A stretch of DNA of 64,000 bases from Hyposmocoma kahamanoa (Eukaryota > Arthropoda > Insecta > Lepidoptera > Cosmopterigidae): positions 206,986-270,985 of the forward strand of contig NW_020653715.1 in assembly GCF_003589595.1 (NCBI RefSeq), given 5' to 3'. The notes beneath the pieces were generated by a model. The model saw only the letters and a program-made list of their open reading frames with translations, had not been told where the DNA came from and did not search any database. The stretch's first letter is position 1; each line of letters starts with the position of its first letter. A program made the translations under genes and the position numbers. Shown one piece after another: positions 46,590 through 58,500 of the stretch.

Positions 46590-47080
46590 GAGGCTGAGCG
46601 CTAGCGAGGCCTTGTATTAATACGAATCAAGCAATCCTCGTTCCCGCCGAGGCATGTGTAGTATGTTTTTATAGAACAATGTGAGTAAATAAAAAAAGAC
46701 TAAGGAAAGGAAGATGTATAAAAGAAAAAGTAAAAATATAATTTAAAAATAATATGTGACGTGTTAGGACAATCCCTAAAATAAAATGTTATTGTTTTTC
46801 CAGACACTTTAATAGTAGTCTGCTGAACTTCTGATGATGTGTTTGAATGTGTATTTTTCGTTAGTTCTCACTAGCACTCATTTTCCCGACCAAAATACAA
46901 AAAAGACGAAAAACAAAAAACACCAAAACACTTTAGTTTAAATGTTACCTCCAGTTCCTTTTTTTTTAAGTAAGCGGTACAGGTAGATATTTTTTTACAC
47001 AATTCTCGTAGTTGTCTACACTAAGCCGTTGGCTGTATGAATTTTCGTTTTGCCTGTTTACATAGTTCTTCTCTATCTTT
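46590..47080 (+). repeat. Interspersed repeat 'C', left half (interrupted)
   Basis: Matches 24495-25055 through gttggctgtatgaattttcg and tgcctgtttacatagttc, then stops. The right half resumes at about 50705 beyond the retrotransposon. Confidence 0.75.
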
Positions 47081-47089
47081 ATATGAATG

Positions 47090-50000
47090 GAAAATGTATC
47101 TTAGAATAGTTTTGCAATACATATGGTATCATAATATTACCCTCACAGTGTATGTATCATTAGAGTAGAATTTCGTTTTAATGTTTCATTTTTCATTCAT
47201 ACCTATTTTAATTATTATTTTTAATAGTTCTAAGTAATTATTGTTTGTTTGTTGCTCTTAAATTTCAGTTTTTATTTTTGTAAGTTTGGAGTTACTCGTC
47301 TTGTCAACCTGTGCAGTGGGTTATTTGGAAATAGCGTATTTTTTTTGTTTTGTTTTTTTTCGTATTTTCTTTACATATTTATTTAGGTTTATATAACTAT
47401 ATATATATTTTTTTATTTTTTACAATGTTTATTGAAGATGATTATTTTTCTTGCTCTTCAGATGATTATATTAGCGCCCAAAGTCATAATACTTCACTTT
47501 CAGATTCTGAACCTTTGGAAGATAAACTTCACGATGTATTTGATAATTATAACAAATTCCTTTCCTTAGTGTACATCAACGCGCAGAGCATTCCTGCTCA
47601 CTACAATGATTTTCTTACATCTTTTAGCGCCGGCATAGTTGATTGTATTCTTGTGTCGGAAACCTGGCTGAAACCTACTTTACCTTCTACTAGCTGTTCC
47701 ATTCCGGGATATAAACTATTTCGTAATGACCGTGTCGGGTGTGGTGGAGGTGGTGTTGGCATTTACCTTCGTAGCCACATCATTGCTGATGTTGTTTGTT
47801 GCTCTCAGTCACTATACACGGGTTCCTTGGAACATTTATTTCTTTCAATTGTAGTTCACCACAAAAAAATCCTGCTTGGCGTTTTATATAGCCCTAATGA
47901 TAAAACAGAATATTTTAACGTCTTGGAAAGTACTTTTGAAAACTTGGTCCCCCTTTTTGACCATGTCATTGTAATGGGTGACTTAAACACGTGTCTCCTC
48001 AAAAATGACAGTCGAGCCGTCAGGTTGGCAGCTTTGACGTCTGCGCTTGATCTCCAAGTGCTAAATACAAAGAAACCGACCCATTACTTTCCTAATTGTA
48101 GACCTTCCTTGCTAGATTTAATTATTGTCACTAACCCCAAACTGGTCATTTCGCATGGGCAGATGATTGCTCCCTTTTCACATCACGACTTAATTTATCT
48201 TTCTTACAAAGTGCGTCCACCTAAAGGTAGGGGAAAAGTCCTTCTTTTGCGAAATTTCAAGAATTTGAATCTGGATCGTTTGAGAGAAGATATGAGATGT
48301 ATTGACTGGTCCGTATTGTTTTCGTCTGACAGTATTGACGTAATGGTTGATATCCTTAACACTGAGTTGGTGAAGGTTTATGACTCCCATGCTCCTGCTC
48401 GGCCTGTGCGTGTCAAACGTGCGCCGGCTCCTTGGCTTTCGCCTGAGATTAAAAGAGTTATGGCAATGCGTGATAAAGCCAAATGCCGTCTAAAACGTGA
48501 ACCCTCTTCAGCAAATCTAGACGCGTATAAGAAGTTACGCAATCTCAGCAATAGAATGTGTAGGGATGCCAAACGTCGCTACTTTCACTCTACCATACAA
48601 AATCTTTCCCAAGCTCAGGTGTGGAAATTTTTACATTCCGTAGGTGTTGGCAAGTCGTCCTTGGATGTTTGCCAAAACAACATAGATCTCGATGCCCTGA
48701 ACTCCCACTTTTCCACGCCGCCCATCATCCTTAACTCTCGCACTAAATCGAATACTCTAACTTTTCTGTCTAATCTTGCGTTACCTGATTGTCCCTCTTT
48801 CACTTTTAGTGCGGTCACAGAGGATCTTGTAAAAAAGAGTATCCGCTCGATTTCCACTAAGGCCATTGGCAGTGACAATTTGAGCCTCGAAATGATTCTT
48901 CCCGTGCTGGAGGACATTGCGCCGGTTATTACTTACATCATAAATTTTTCTCTCTCGCGCTATGTCTTTCCAACTCAATGGAAAAAGGCTTTTGTCATAC
49001 CTCTCCCTAAAATCCAGAATCCTACATCTTTTTCACAATACCGTCCTGTTTCCATTCTCCCCATTCTTTCTAAAGCCCTAGAATCCATTGTACATACACA
49101 ACTTTATTCTCATCTTACCTCCTATAATCTTTTATGTCCGTTTCAGTCTGGCTTTCGTCCATCTCATAGCACTATTGGAGCATTACTGAACATTACGGAG
49201 GACATACGTCGTGCTATGGATGAAACGAAACTCACTGCCATTGCCCTCTTGGATTTCAGCAACGCTTTTAACTCTGTTGACTTCGACATTCTTCTTGGTG
49301 CCCTTCAGGCTGTTAATATCCCCTCTCCTATTATAAGTTGGTTCTCTTCGTATCTTTTCGGTCGCCAGCAGAGCGTGAAAATCAATGATGGCTCATCATC
49401 TTGGTCTAACTTAACTGCTGGTGTGCCCCAGGGTGGCGTACTCTCTCCTTTACTCTTTTGTATTTTTATTAATAATATTTCCCGTGTCATTTCTTCTCCC
49501 TTCCATTTATATGCTGATGATCTTCAGCTTTATCGTAATTTTGAAGTGGGCGAGGTAGCGGAGGCAATTGCGTCTATCAACTGTGATTTGTCTGCCATTC
49601 AGTTATGGGCCAAGTCATTTGGCCTTTTGGTTAATCCAGCCAAGTCTCAAGCAATGATTGTGGGCAGTAGCAGATTGAGGTCCAAGTTGGACTGGTCTCT
49701 GGTACCTGCGCTGGTATATGACGGAGTTCCAATTGCATATACTGACAAGGCTAAAAATCTCGGGTTAGTAATGGACTGCACCTTGTCTTGGACTTCTCAT
49801 GTCAATGAGGTCAGCAGACGAATGTACTTCTCATATCATTCTCTCAAACGTCTCCAATACTTTCTTCCTTTTCACACCAAAATTATGCTTGCGCAAACTC
49901 TTTTACTCCCTATTCTTGACTATGCCGACGTTTGTTACTTGAATGCGACCGAAGACCTTTTAAACAAACTAGAGCGTCTACAGAACCTGGCTATCAGATT

Positions 50001-50690
50001 TATTTTCGGTCTCCGAAAATTTGATCACGTTTCCGAATTTCGTGCTCGGTTAAAATGGCTCCCAATCCGCCTTCGCCGTGATGTGCATATCCTGTCCACC
50101 CTTTTTAATATACTTCATGACCCAAATTCTCCTTCCTACCTACGTTCCCGGTTCCAACTGCTTCCCCCTCCTAGCCGCTCAAGGCGTCCGTGCATCACTA
50201 AGATGCTCTTTCATCCTAGTTGTAAAACAAATTTCTTTTACAACTCCTTTTCCTCTCGTGCAGCGCAGCTGTGGAACAGACTCCCTTCCCATATTCAGTC
50301 CAGTCCGTCAATTGCTTCCTTCAAGAAAAGGTTGACAGCGCACTTTCTTGCTGAACTCTCTTAATAATCATCATATTTGTATATGTGTAAGTTTATTGAT
50401 ACAATGTATTATACGTTATGTAGTCTATTTATTTATATACTATTTTAATTATTTAACGGTAATTTTATATATGCATATTTTACACATGTAGATTATCATC
50501 TTTTGTTATCTCTTTTGCACGCCGTTCCCCGCTTAAAACCTTTGCTCTCACTGCCTTGGGTTGGCTGGAAGAGATCTCTTTTAGAGATAAGTCCACCTTT
50601 GCTCACCTTATGTTATTTTTTTGTTTCTGTTTATTTGTTTGGTGCAATAAAGAATATATATATATATAGTTTATTATTAGTAGGTGGATT
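47090..50690 (+). mobile_element. Single-ORF non-LTR retrotransposon inserted in repeat 'C'
   Basis: About 3.6 kb: an AT-rich 5' UTR of roughly 330 bp, one intact ORF (47425-50364), a 3' UTR of about 300 bp and a terminus aataaagaatatatatatat at about 50648. The boundaries are limited by where repeat C stops and resumes and are accurate to only about 40 bp; no clear target duplication was found. The single long ORF with APE-type endonuclease suggests a CR1/Rex-like or related lineage different from the element at 37-41 kb. Confidence 0.8.
47425..50364 (+). CDS. Non-LTR retrotransposon endonuclease/reverse transcriptase (intact)
   Basis: A 979-residue protein starting at the ATG 47425 (the frame opens earlier, at a non-ATG codon 47350, with a hydrophobic stretch that is probably 5' UTR). 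An acidic N-terminus (EDDYFSCSSDDY) precedes the APE endonuclease: LVYINAQSIP near 50, LVSETWL near 78 (Glu), GGGGVGIYL, VMGDLNT near 185, and FSHHDL near 254 (SDH-type). The reverse transcriptase spans about 475-760: IGSDNLSLEM, YRPVSILPILSKALE, ALLDFSNAFNSVDF (motif A Asp), GVPQGGVLSPLLF near 668 (motif B) and LYADDLQLY with YADD at 695-698. The C-terminus includes LPILDYADVCYLN and AAQLWNRLPSHIQSS, the 'xLWNxLP' block. No stop or frameshift. No ORF1 is visible upstream. The young, intact frame inside an eroded repeat points to a recent insertion. Confidence 0.9.
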   Translation: MFIEDDYFSCSSDDYISAQSHNTSLSDSEPLEDKLHDVFDNYNKFLSLVYINAQSIPAHYNDFLTSFSAGIVDCILVSETWLKPTLPSTSCSIPGYKLFRNDRVGCGGGGVGIYLRSHIIADVVCCSQSLYTGSLEHLFLSIVVHHKKILLGVLYSPNDKTEYFNVLESTFENLVPLFDHVIVMGDLNTCLLKNDSRAVRLAALTSALDLQVLNTKKPTHYFPNCRPSLLDLIIVTNPKLVISHGQMIAPFSHHDLIYLSYKVRPPKGRGKVLLLRNFKNLNLDRLREDMRCIDWSVLFSSDSIDVMVDILNTELVKVYDSHAPARPVRVKRAPAPWLSPEIKRVMAMRDKAKCRLKREPSSANLDAYKKLRNLSNRMCRDAKRRYFHSTIQNLSQAQVWKFLHSVGVGKSSLDVCQNNIDLDALNSHFSTPPIILNSRTKSNTLTFLSNLALPDCPSFTFSAVTEDLVKKSIRSISTKAIGSDNLSLEMILPVLEDIAPVITYIINFSLSRYVFPTQWKKAFVIPLPKIQNPTSFSQYRPVSILPILSKALESIVHTQLYSHLTSYNLLCPFQSGFRPSHSTIGALLNITEDIRRAMDETKLTAIALLDFSNAFNSVDFDILLGALQAVNIPSPIISWFSSYLFGRQQSVKINDGSSSWSNLTAGVPQGGVLSPLLFCIFINNISRVISSPFHLYADDLQLYRNFEVGEVAEAIASINCDLSAIQLWAKSFGLLVNPAKSQAMIVGSSRLRSKLDWSLVPALVYDGVPIAYTDKAKNLGLVMDCTLSWTSHVNEVSRRMYFSYHSLKRLQYFLPFHTKIMLAQTLLLPILDYADVCYLNATEDLLNKLERLQNLAIRFIFGLRKFDHVSEFRARLKWLPIRLRRDVHILSTLFNILHDPNSPSYLRSRFQLLPPPSRSRRPCITKMLFHPSCKTNFFYNSFSSRAAQLWNRLPSHIQSSPSIASFKKRLTAHFLAELS

Positions 50691-50704
50691 TAAAAATTTA
50701 GAGA

Positions 50705-50835
50705 AGAGCACTGCAATGGATTTTTATACATCCTTTGCAGGCCTTAGCCGGGAAGAATTCGCATGGTCCGTAAATGACAAACTTTACGTGTTCGTTTTTT
50801 GAAAGTAATACAAACATTTACGAGCATGTTTGAGA
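50705..50835 (+). repeat. Interspersed repeat 'C', right half
   Basis: aatggatttttatacat, cctttgcaggccttagccgg, aaatgacaaactttacgtg and acgagcatgtttgag align with 25068-25190. Continues the unit broken at about 47080. Confidence 0.75.
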
Positions 50836-53131
50836 AAAAACTATTTTCGTCTAAAAATATAGCAAGTTTGATTTTTCACAATAGCTCGAAAGGGAAATTT
50901 TGCTCTTTAAATAATTACAGTTTCACAAATGCCTTATTAATTATTAACTTAACAATTGTGATGGCTGGCAAGGCTTCACTAACGTGGCATATTGTCTATC
51001 TGCGTAATAACGTATTTTGTTCACCATAAAATTAACTTTTGTGCGCTACATATTTCTTCAATTAAACTTACTATAACTAATAACTTAATAACCAAAGTCG
51101 TATTACATAACTGTCTAATAGGTAGTATAGTCGAAACGGATGCCAAATAACCGATATTTGGCGTTTACATTACGCGAACAGCGTGTCTCGATTCGCTCAA
51201 AGGGATATACCACGTTTATTTGGCAGCGAACGTTTTCTTTGACCAAAAAGATGAGCTTTTGGCGAGAACAGATTTAAAATGATGGGTTTAGACAAATGTA
51301 GACACGTTCTTGATCAATGTTTTTTTCCATATTCTCAGAAATAACACAGACTATCTACAACTTTTTAACTACCAAATTAATAATAGAAGGTTTTTGCACA
51401 GCATGATCCTCTCTTCCTTCCAACATGGTAAAGTCGTTATGAAGATTCTCAGAGAAGAGCTCATCTCCCGCTACAGCGGCTGGTTAGTGCTCATGATCAT
51501 TGCTCTTAACGAATAAGCCGGTGTCATAATTCATAAATCTTTCATTAAATGGTTTAATCGAAGAATTAGAAAATAATCAATTCATTTATCACGGACAGAT
51601 ATTTAGATTGTACATAACTGCGCGAAAAAAATCAACTTCAGCACCACGCTTTCCCAAACAAACGACAATTAAACAAAATTATAGATTAAGAGAATAATTA
51701 ATAATTAAGTATGAATACGTCTCTAAAATTATTTAAATGGCAATATGGTTAAACTTTCTTTTGGTTACAACTGACTTCTCCACGAATGTGGCAGGAGCTG
51801 CTTTTCTTGTTGGCCTGCACCATAGTGAGTGGCGACGGTTCCTTATGATCTTTCGCTTGAGTAGAAGGCGGAAATAGAACAACACCGATGGAACAAACCT
51901 ACATTTGCCTTGGCTTTTGTTTTGTTTGATAGCACTCCAGCTCTTTTGCTTTCATTCTTATCTGAATATTGTTTTATCACAACACCGCTTCAATATTTGT
52001 ATTACATTATGTTTAAGTGCTATTAAGTAACATTTAAATACATGGAATACAGAGACGTTGCTGCAGAACATAATAGGTATATTTTTATTATACACACGTA
52101 CAATTGATATTTCACAGATAATAAAAGAACGTGTCCCATATGTAAAACGTATTTAAGTATAGTACAAGGCAATTACAACGGGGTCTATGAATGGAGGTTT
52201 TATTTTCGTCTTCTGAACTAGACGCTGCGCTGGCGTAATTTGCGAAACCCGATATTTATTTATTGTGTTATTAATTATCCCTGAGATCCAATTCCCTTTG
52301 GCAAAACTACTAATCAGTAAGACGTTTTGATTAAGCACTGCGAAGATACGCCAATTTGCGGAACTACGTGCAAAATAGAACATCCTAAAATTAAGAAAAA
52401 TCCAGTTCGTGCATACATCTGACATACTAGAAGAGAGCGGGAAGGTTATGATGGATAACTTTCGAAACAGTTTGGTCGCAATAATGCTATTTAAAGAAAA
52501 TTCTATGTTTAGAGCTGTTAAACTGGCACTGACAATTCGTAGGTGCGGAATGAAAGTGCTCTTGGCGTGTCCAATTAAAATTAAAAAGGAAAACTAAGTG
52601 TCCAGGACAAGCCTTTCTTTAGAAAGCCTTTCGGTCCATTTGTTCAAAACATGTGACATCAATAAACTGAAGAAACTTGAGTCGTTCGTCTGTCAACCGA
52701 GCAGAGATAGACATATAGGTCTCAATGTCTCAATAAAGATTTTGTTTCAGTATAAACGTTGTTAAAATAACATTTTAGTTCTGAAAAGAAATGGGTTTGG
52801 TGCGAGCACGGCATTGCATTTCAAATTCGAGCTACAATGGCATATATACATAAAATTGCGTTTTGTAACTGCAAAGGTAAAGCTTAAAACTATTTCTGGC
52901 TCTTGACCTTAGAAATGCTTTATCATTCACAGTTTTATGTATTCAAGCTGACAAAACTCCACACCATTAAATAAAACTTATGTTGTTAACACAGAATTTT
53001 AATTTGTAATGTTAAAAAGGATATTATCAGCGCGTATTTACATTATGTTTGAGTCACACTGGAATAGGTAGACATAGCCTTTGGACCTCCAGTCCTCTTT
53101 TTTGTAGCATTAGAAGTGTCTAAGCTACAAA
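50836..53131. other. Unassigned sequence
   Basis: A short hairpin gccaaat / atttggc lies at about 51141-51161. Open frames of 60-90 codons have no recognisable motif. Confidence 0.4.
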
Positions 53132-53173
53132 AATAATTGGTCGCGTATGAAGTGTCATACGCGACCAATTATT
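53132..53173. repeat. Perfect 18-bp-arm hairpin
   Basis: Arms 53132-53149 and 53156-53173 are exactly complementary; loop aagtgt. The loop sequence also occurs in the looser fold just upstream (gtagc...gctac, 53105-53128). Confidence 0.9.
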
Positions 53174-54099
53174 CTCGTTAAAAATTTCATCAATGCAGTT
53201 TAGATATATGAAACGAGATAGACTTTGCTCAAGTTTTAAATATTATTGTTGAAATACTATTTCTAATCTTTTAGTTCTTCCATAGTTTTAATGAAATAAT
53301 TTCCAAGTTTCTTACCAGCTTCAACGAGTTCAAATCGTCCGGCTTTTATATTTTTTCAATTATTTCTCCACTCTCTACTTCTAATTAGACCGTTTGACAT
53401 TCCGGTCACGCGCCTGAAACACTATAACGTTTTCGCTTAATAGCTTCGAACGTGTGTTTGTATGGAATATAGTAAAATTGCTTATTGTGTCGTGTTTTAT
53501 AATCTGGACTTCCTTTGTTCCAACAAATATTTTAAACTAACTGATATGTTATATTCAATATTTGACTTACTTTATTCTGTGTGCCTTGAACATCGAAGAC
53601 CAAGTATCCAAGAGAGTAAACTCATTATTATTCTAATACATCATCATAATAATATTTACTTGCGTTGGAATCAGAAACCACAGATCTTTACTTGCAAAAA
53701 TTCTGGCACCCTTATTTATTATTTATTTATTTATTTTGTTTTCTTTCATAGTTTCAGAGACGCTTTTACATTAAAATTTCAATAGTTTTGAAGTTCATCG
53801 CTTCAAACCCTCAAAGCAAGACTTGAAATTGGACTAAAATGCTAAATTAATATTAATACAAATCTGAGGGCCGATCGACGCATATTAAAGTTCGAAGATT
53901 TGAGAACATTCGAGGGCTTTGTTGAACTGTATAGATAGGAAACTCAGTGCCACGAGGTACAAATCCGTCGACCCTCTTGTGGCCCTTTCGACCTCCTTGG
54001 TCAATCCGCCTTTATGGGGGCGTGAAAGTACCCAAGACGCTTTCGCAATCCGCCAAGAGTTGCCCATATCTATTCCCTACTTTGTTTTCACGTCTATCT
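53174..54099. other. Unassigned sequence
   Basis: A TTTA-type low-complexity run at about 53712-53737. No gene recognised. Confidence 0.4.
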
Positions 54100-54505
54100 G
54101 AAACTCACTTCCGAGTTTTCGTTTAACTAAGGTAAACGATTCTTTTATGGGGAACTGTATACGTTTTTACAATAAAATTCCGGAGCATATATTAAGTTTG
54201 CCATTTCCTAAGTTTAAAACTTACATTAAAAGTATTTTAATTGAAAAGTCATATTACAAAATTGTACACTACGTGTTAGATAAAGATGTATGGAAAGACA
54301 ACGTGAGTCTAGATTCCACACAAATAAGATTCAAAATGTATCCTATAGCATTTAAGTTTATTTGAAAAGAGCAATCCCTAGAGTTTCTTGCTCGTTCTTC
54401 TCAGGGAGGTCAGCGTAGAGAACGAACAGTAGCTTAAAAAAATGACATTTTCAAGTGTAAAAAATTTTACCTACGGAGTAAATGATTATTTGACTTTGAC
54501 TTTGA
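54100..54505 (+). pseudogene. Non-LTR reverse transcriptase C-terminal fragment with tail
   Basis: The frame at 54147-54365 reads IRFYNKIPEHILSLPFPKFK, then KSYYKIVHYVLDKD, the C-terminal block of a CR1/Jockey-group ORF2 and a type of fragment common in lepidopteran genomes. No palm or endonuclease: a 5'-truncated copy. About 120 bp downstream, tgactttgactttgaa (about 54490-54505) looks like the tandem 3' tail. The ATG at 54147 is incidental. Confidence 0.6.
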
Positions 54506-55489
54506 AGTTTTGCTTTGACCATAGCCGTAATAAGTTGATTAAGAATGCAATAGTAGTAAAACAGAGAACGGTGTTACAGAAAGCAATGGATGTGGAGTTA
54601 ATGAATTGATAGATGTAAGCCTGTACCGACGTGTGTCGGTTCACTAATTGCCTGGATTTTATTTCATATGAAAATTTCTTGTTATATCCAGAAAATGTCT
54701 GAACTTCAATAGCACTAAATAATTTACTACCAACAACTTAAACGGTACCAAAGCGGTAGTGACTTCGGAATTGGTCTGCAATAACCCTTTTTATGATACA
54801 ATTAATTTTTATTATTAAAATAAAAAACATTCGCCACCGTTCGTTTATCGCTAGTCTTTCAATTTTAAAATTTACATTTTTATGGCTCTTTTTGCAATGT
54901 AGTTTTCGAAATGTTGTTCTACGTTGTATTTTTATGATAATACTTTTTGTTTTCGAATTTTTATTAGCTTTTTATTGTCATTTGAATTGTAGAGTAGACG
55001 AACTTCCGATAAAACGGGGAATAATTCCAACAACAAAAAATATCACACATCTCTACTTAGTGAATTGCTATTAGATAGAATCAGATAGTTGAATCACAGG
55101 TTCACAATCACACATATGTTCGTCGTGCGCCCAATTATATTCAAAGTAAACGCGATAAATTTTTAGATGTTGTATTTTATTTTAAACCAAATGTTTTTTT
55201 TTTGTATGTCAAACAAACCAACGATTCAGTCTCTTCACATGTAGCGTGGTCGCGGCTGGCTGTCAGCGCGAATACACGCGATTTAGATCCGGAAAAAGTA
55301 GTTTCGTATCTAGTGTGTAGCAATCGTGAACTCAATATGTTTTTGCGTTATGTGTTTCATTTGATAGTCCCATGATTAGAATAAATGCAGCCAAATTATT
55401 TAGCAATGTTTATTTTGAATAACTTAGTATAGTATAGACAGAAAGAGAGTAAAGAGTGCGTTCTTACGTAACTTAAGTATTATTGTTAT
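54506..55489. other. Unassigned sequence
   Basis: The 93-codon frame at 54793-55074 is hydrophobic and AT-driven; no domain recognised. Confidence 0.4.
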
Positions 55490-55745
55490 TATAGGGTGGC
55501 TTCATTCAGGGCCTGTGTGGCACCTCATCACTGCAACCATTAACTGATCCATTATGATCACCACTAATTACAGTCCAGAGCCAAGATCAACAGCATTAAA
55601 GGACTGAACGATTTTCCTGGCTCCGGCGGTTTTTATGTCCTGTGGTTCCATACTAGGAAAGCCTGTACCTTCTTAGTATGCAACTTCTTATGCCTATCAG
55701 GGGGAGCACTAGGTGCGGATCAGAGTCAGAAGGCTTAATCTTAAA
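55490..55745. repeat. Unassigned moderate-GC block
   Basis: Composition and texture (ctccggcggtttttatgtcc, tcagggggagcactaggtg) differ from the AT-rich flanks and resemble an old retroelement fragment, but no frame or family is recognised. It includes the fold ccatactaggaaagc / cttcttagtatgc. Confidence 0.2.
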
Positions 55746-56934
55746 CCAAAGACTAAAAAAAATTAATTATAAGGTGTAACGTCATTTTAGAATGATTGAT
55801 GGTCATTTTTGTTTTGTTATCAGGTCTTAAAATTAACGGTGGAGAAATGATTTGTATTTGTATGTGTGCGTAAACGCACACACGTCAATATCACTCGGCC
55901 ATATTCGGCAGTAAACAAGCTTCAACTAAGTCGGTTATTTCACTTGCTCCATAGTTGCAGACTTCTCAGACGCACAGTTTCTTCCGCCTGGTTCCAAAAT
56001 GTAGACTCTTAATTCTCTCTCTGCCTAATATTTAACACGTACTTTTTCTTAACTTACGTATCTATAGTGTTCGTTTTTTAAAGTATTAAAATTGTCAATT
56101 ACTTTTTTACAAAAATTTGGCGTTTCTTTAAAAAGAATATTTGCATAAATTACTAAAAGTGTAAAAATGGTTTCGTTCATAAAGTAGTACAACCTGTAAT
56201 AGAAAACACCTTAACGACTATTAAAAATTTTATATTGGCACAAGATTTTTCGCCTCACAGTTTTGCGCACAAAAGTTGGAATGAACGTTGAAAACATGAA
56301 CTTTTCATAAACAATAAGTAGGACGGAGACCACGACGTTGTTAATTTGCAGACATTCTTCAGTTATAAACTCGTCGTCTTGTACAAATACTTTGAACTGT
56401 TCTTATTTTTATTTCAAAACTAGATTGTTTTGGCTGTACGTATACGGCACGAAAACGCAGTGTTGAGAATCACATTTGTAACAAAGTCCGAAGGGTGTCA
56501 TTATATCAACGATTTCGAGCAGGTGACCTAACCCCGACTGCGCCACACGACGCCTTGTCGGCGTGCATTACGTGTAGATTGTTGTTTTGTTTCAATATTA
56601 CGCTACACGTATGTTAGTCCTTAAGGTATATAATATTACATAGGTCACGTTGCCCGATTTAAATGAATAATCATTTTTATTTAATAACCTATAAATGCCA
56701 ATATGCTGAAACTTAAGAATTGATTTAAAATGTCTAGTATAGCTTACATAAAGTTGACATTAAAATCATCATCTTCATTATTGTCAAACCAGTATCTTAT
56801 CCCATTTTCCAACAGTTGTGGACCTTCTTCGACATGCAGATGTATCATGATATTAATCTTCATCTTTAGTGAGATGTATTTCTACCAAATAATATTAATA
56901 ATCAAGCGCCAGACCACCACATCGACTACCTGGT
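55746..56934. other. Unassigned sequence with small palindrome
   Basis: gtgtgcgtaaacgcacac at 55864-55881 is a short palindrome. Nothing else recognised. Confidence 0.4.
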
Positions 56935-57118
56935 CTCAAGCTAGGGAATTTCGTTTACTATGAGTACCAAAGGAGCAACTATTAAGCACTACACTATTAA
57001 GCATCCACAAATGTACGCAACTTAGATAATAAAGTGAAATGCCGCGACAGCGATTCGAATAGCCGGCTTCTCAACTGAGAAGTTCTATTCCTACTATGCC
57101 ACTACCGCTCTAGGCTAA
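56935..57118 (-). repeat. tRNA-derived SINE, second family, fragment
   Basis: On the minus strand: gagcggtagtggcatagtag (A-box side), ctattcgaatcgctgtcgc (B box), then ctaagttgcgtacatttgtg. Same body as 10365-10640 and 63045-63330. Confidence 0.5.
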
Positions 57119-57913
57119 AACAATTGAAACCAACGAAAGATGTTGTTCGCCCACATTCACCTGCTGTGCGTCCGCCACGAGATATAGTGTCAGTTATTGC
57201 TAGAAACCGCGTAACACGTTTGTATACAAAATGTTGTTTCTTTTTATGACCGCTGCTAGAGGCGCTGCATAATTTGCCACATAAAATTATGAAACAATTT
57301 ACGCGGTCGCTAGGTAATCTCGTAGGAGAGGCACTGATGTATTTTTAGGTCACTTCCCACAAAACCCAACGGAGTGTTTTTATACTAATAGCAATTTTAG
57401 GACGAGTTACGTGTCTTCAAAACAAATTACGTATTTATAACATTCAAGGCATTAGATGTCTACAACGGCATCTTTCGTCAAAAGTAACACAGCGCAAAGC
57501 GTAGACTTTTCGGAATCGTTCCACGACCTCTTTGTATATTTTTAATGCGCTGGTTTACATTAATGGACGATGGTGTATTTTAAAGTTGAAATTATAATGT
57601 TCTTCTGTAATAATTGTAATTTTGAGTTTCACTTTTTTTGTTAATAAAACTCGTATCTAACTGTGACCATACTTATTGGTAACGACGCACATGAATTATT
57701 TTTATTTTTAAATTTCCCATATAATTTTTATTGCCTATGTTTAACTTTCATATTCAAACCAATATCCGCTTCTTTGGTGACACTTTAATTTCATTAGCAA
57801 GGCATAGCACCGAATCTTTCTCTGTCCCTTTTTTCACTGTGCCAAAATGCGTTTGAGTGAAGATAATACAAGATAAGAAGTCACCACTAGAGTGCGCTGG
57901 CTTCGTATTTGCT
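57119..57913. other. Unassigned sequence
   Basis: Nothing recognised. Confidence 0.4.
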
Positions 57914-57961
57914 GGCGAGGTTCTTTTGCCGTACCTCGAGGTACGGCAAAAGAACCTCGCC
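57914..57961. repeat. Perfect 48-nt palindrome without spacer
   Basis: Every base of 57914-57937 is complementary to 57961-57938, centred on ctc|gag. The symmetry stops abruptly at both ends. Either a true cruciform-forming palindrome or a fold-back artefact of sequencing or assembly. Confidence 0.95.
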
Positions 57962-58500
57962 GCGACCACTTCGAGAAAAAGAAATAAAAGAAGATCGAGA
58001 CGCTACGCTGTTCTTGTGGATGACGGACATTTTTTTCATTGAAAAACCGCATTATTTTAAGTGATTTGTGTACGTGTGAATATTCCTCTGGCGACGTACA
58101 CCTCCAGCGTACACGGCCCTAACGAGGAGTTGAAAGTAAGGCAAAGTTTTTCTTCATAATACTTCTTTCTATCTTTTATTCTTTATTTTCTCGATGCCAT
58201 AGCCGTAAATCCGACTTTCCTTACCTTTTTCTAGAACCGCGCCTTACAGTCCACACCACCGTCAAATTTAATAGGTTGCAAAACCTCCCAGCCGCTCCAC
58301 TTATTAAAATATGTGCGCCTTAATATCATATAGCTCACACATTTCCAACAATCTAAGTGGCTGTCCGAAAAAAGAGGGAGGGGGGAGATTGGCACGACGA
58401 CGGTGGAAACAACGCGAACAGGACTGACTGCGTGCAATGACGAATAGCACAAAATGGATAAGCCCTACGCCTAGAGATGGTTATCGAATGAAAAAAATGC
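57962..58500. other. Unassigned sequence
   Basis: Nothing coding recognised; the block at 58370-58430 is purine-rich. Confidence 0.4.

Noticed and set aside
47075..50715. Nine-base inverted match (tcttctcta / tagagaaga) at the two sides of the retrotransposon as a terminal signature
   Set aside because: Target duplications are direct, not inverted; in AT-rich DNA this short match can occur by chance.
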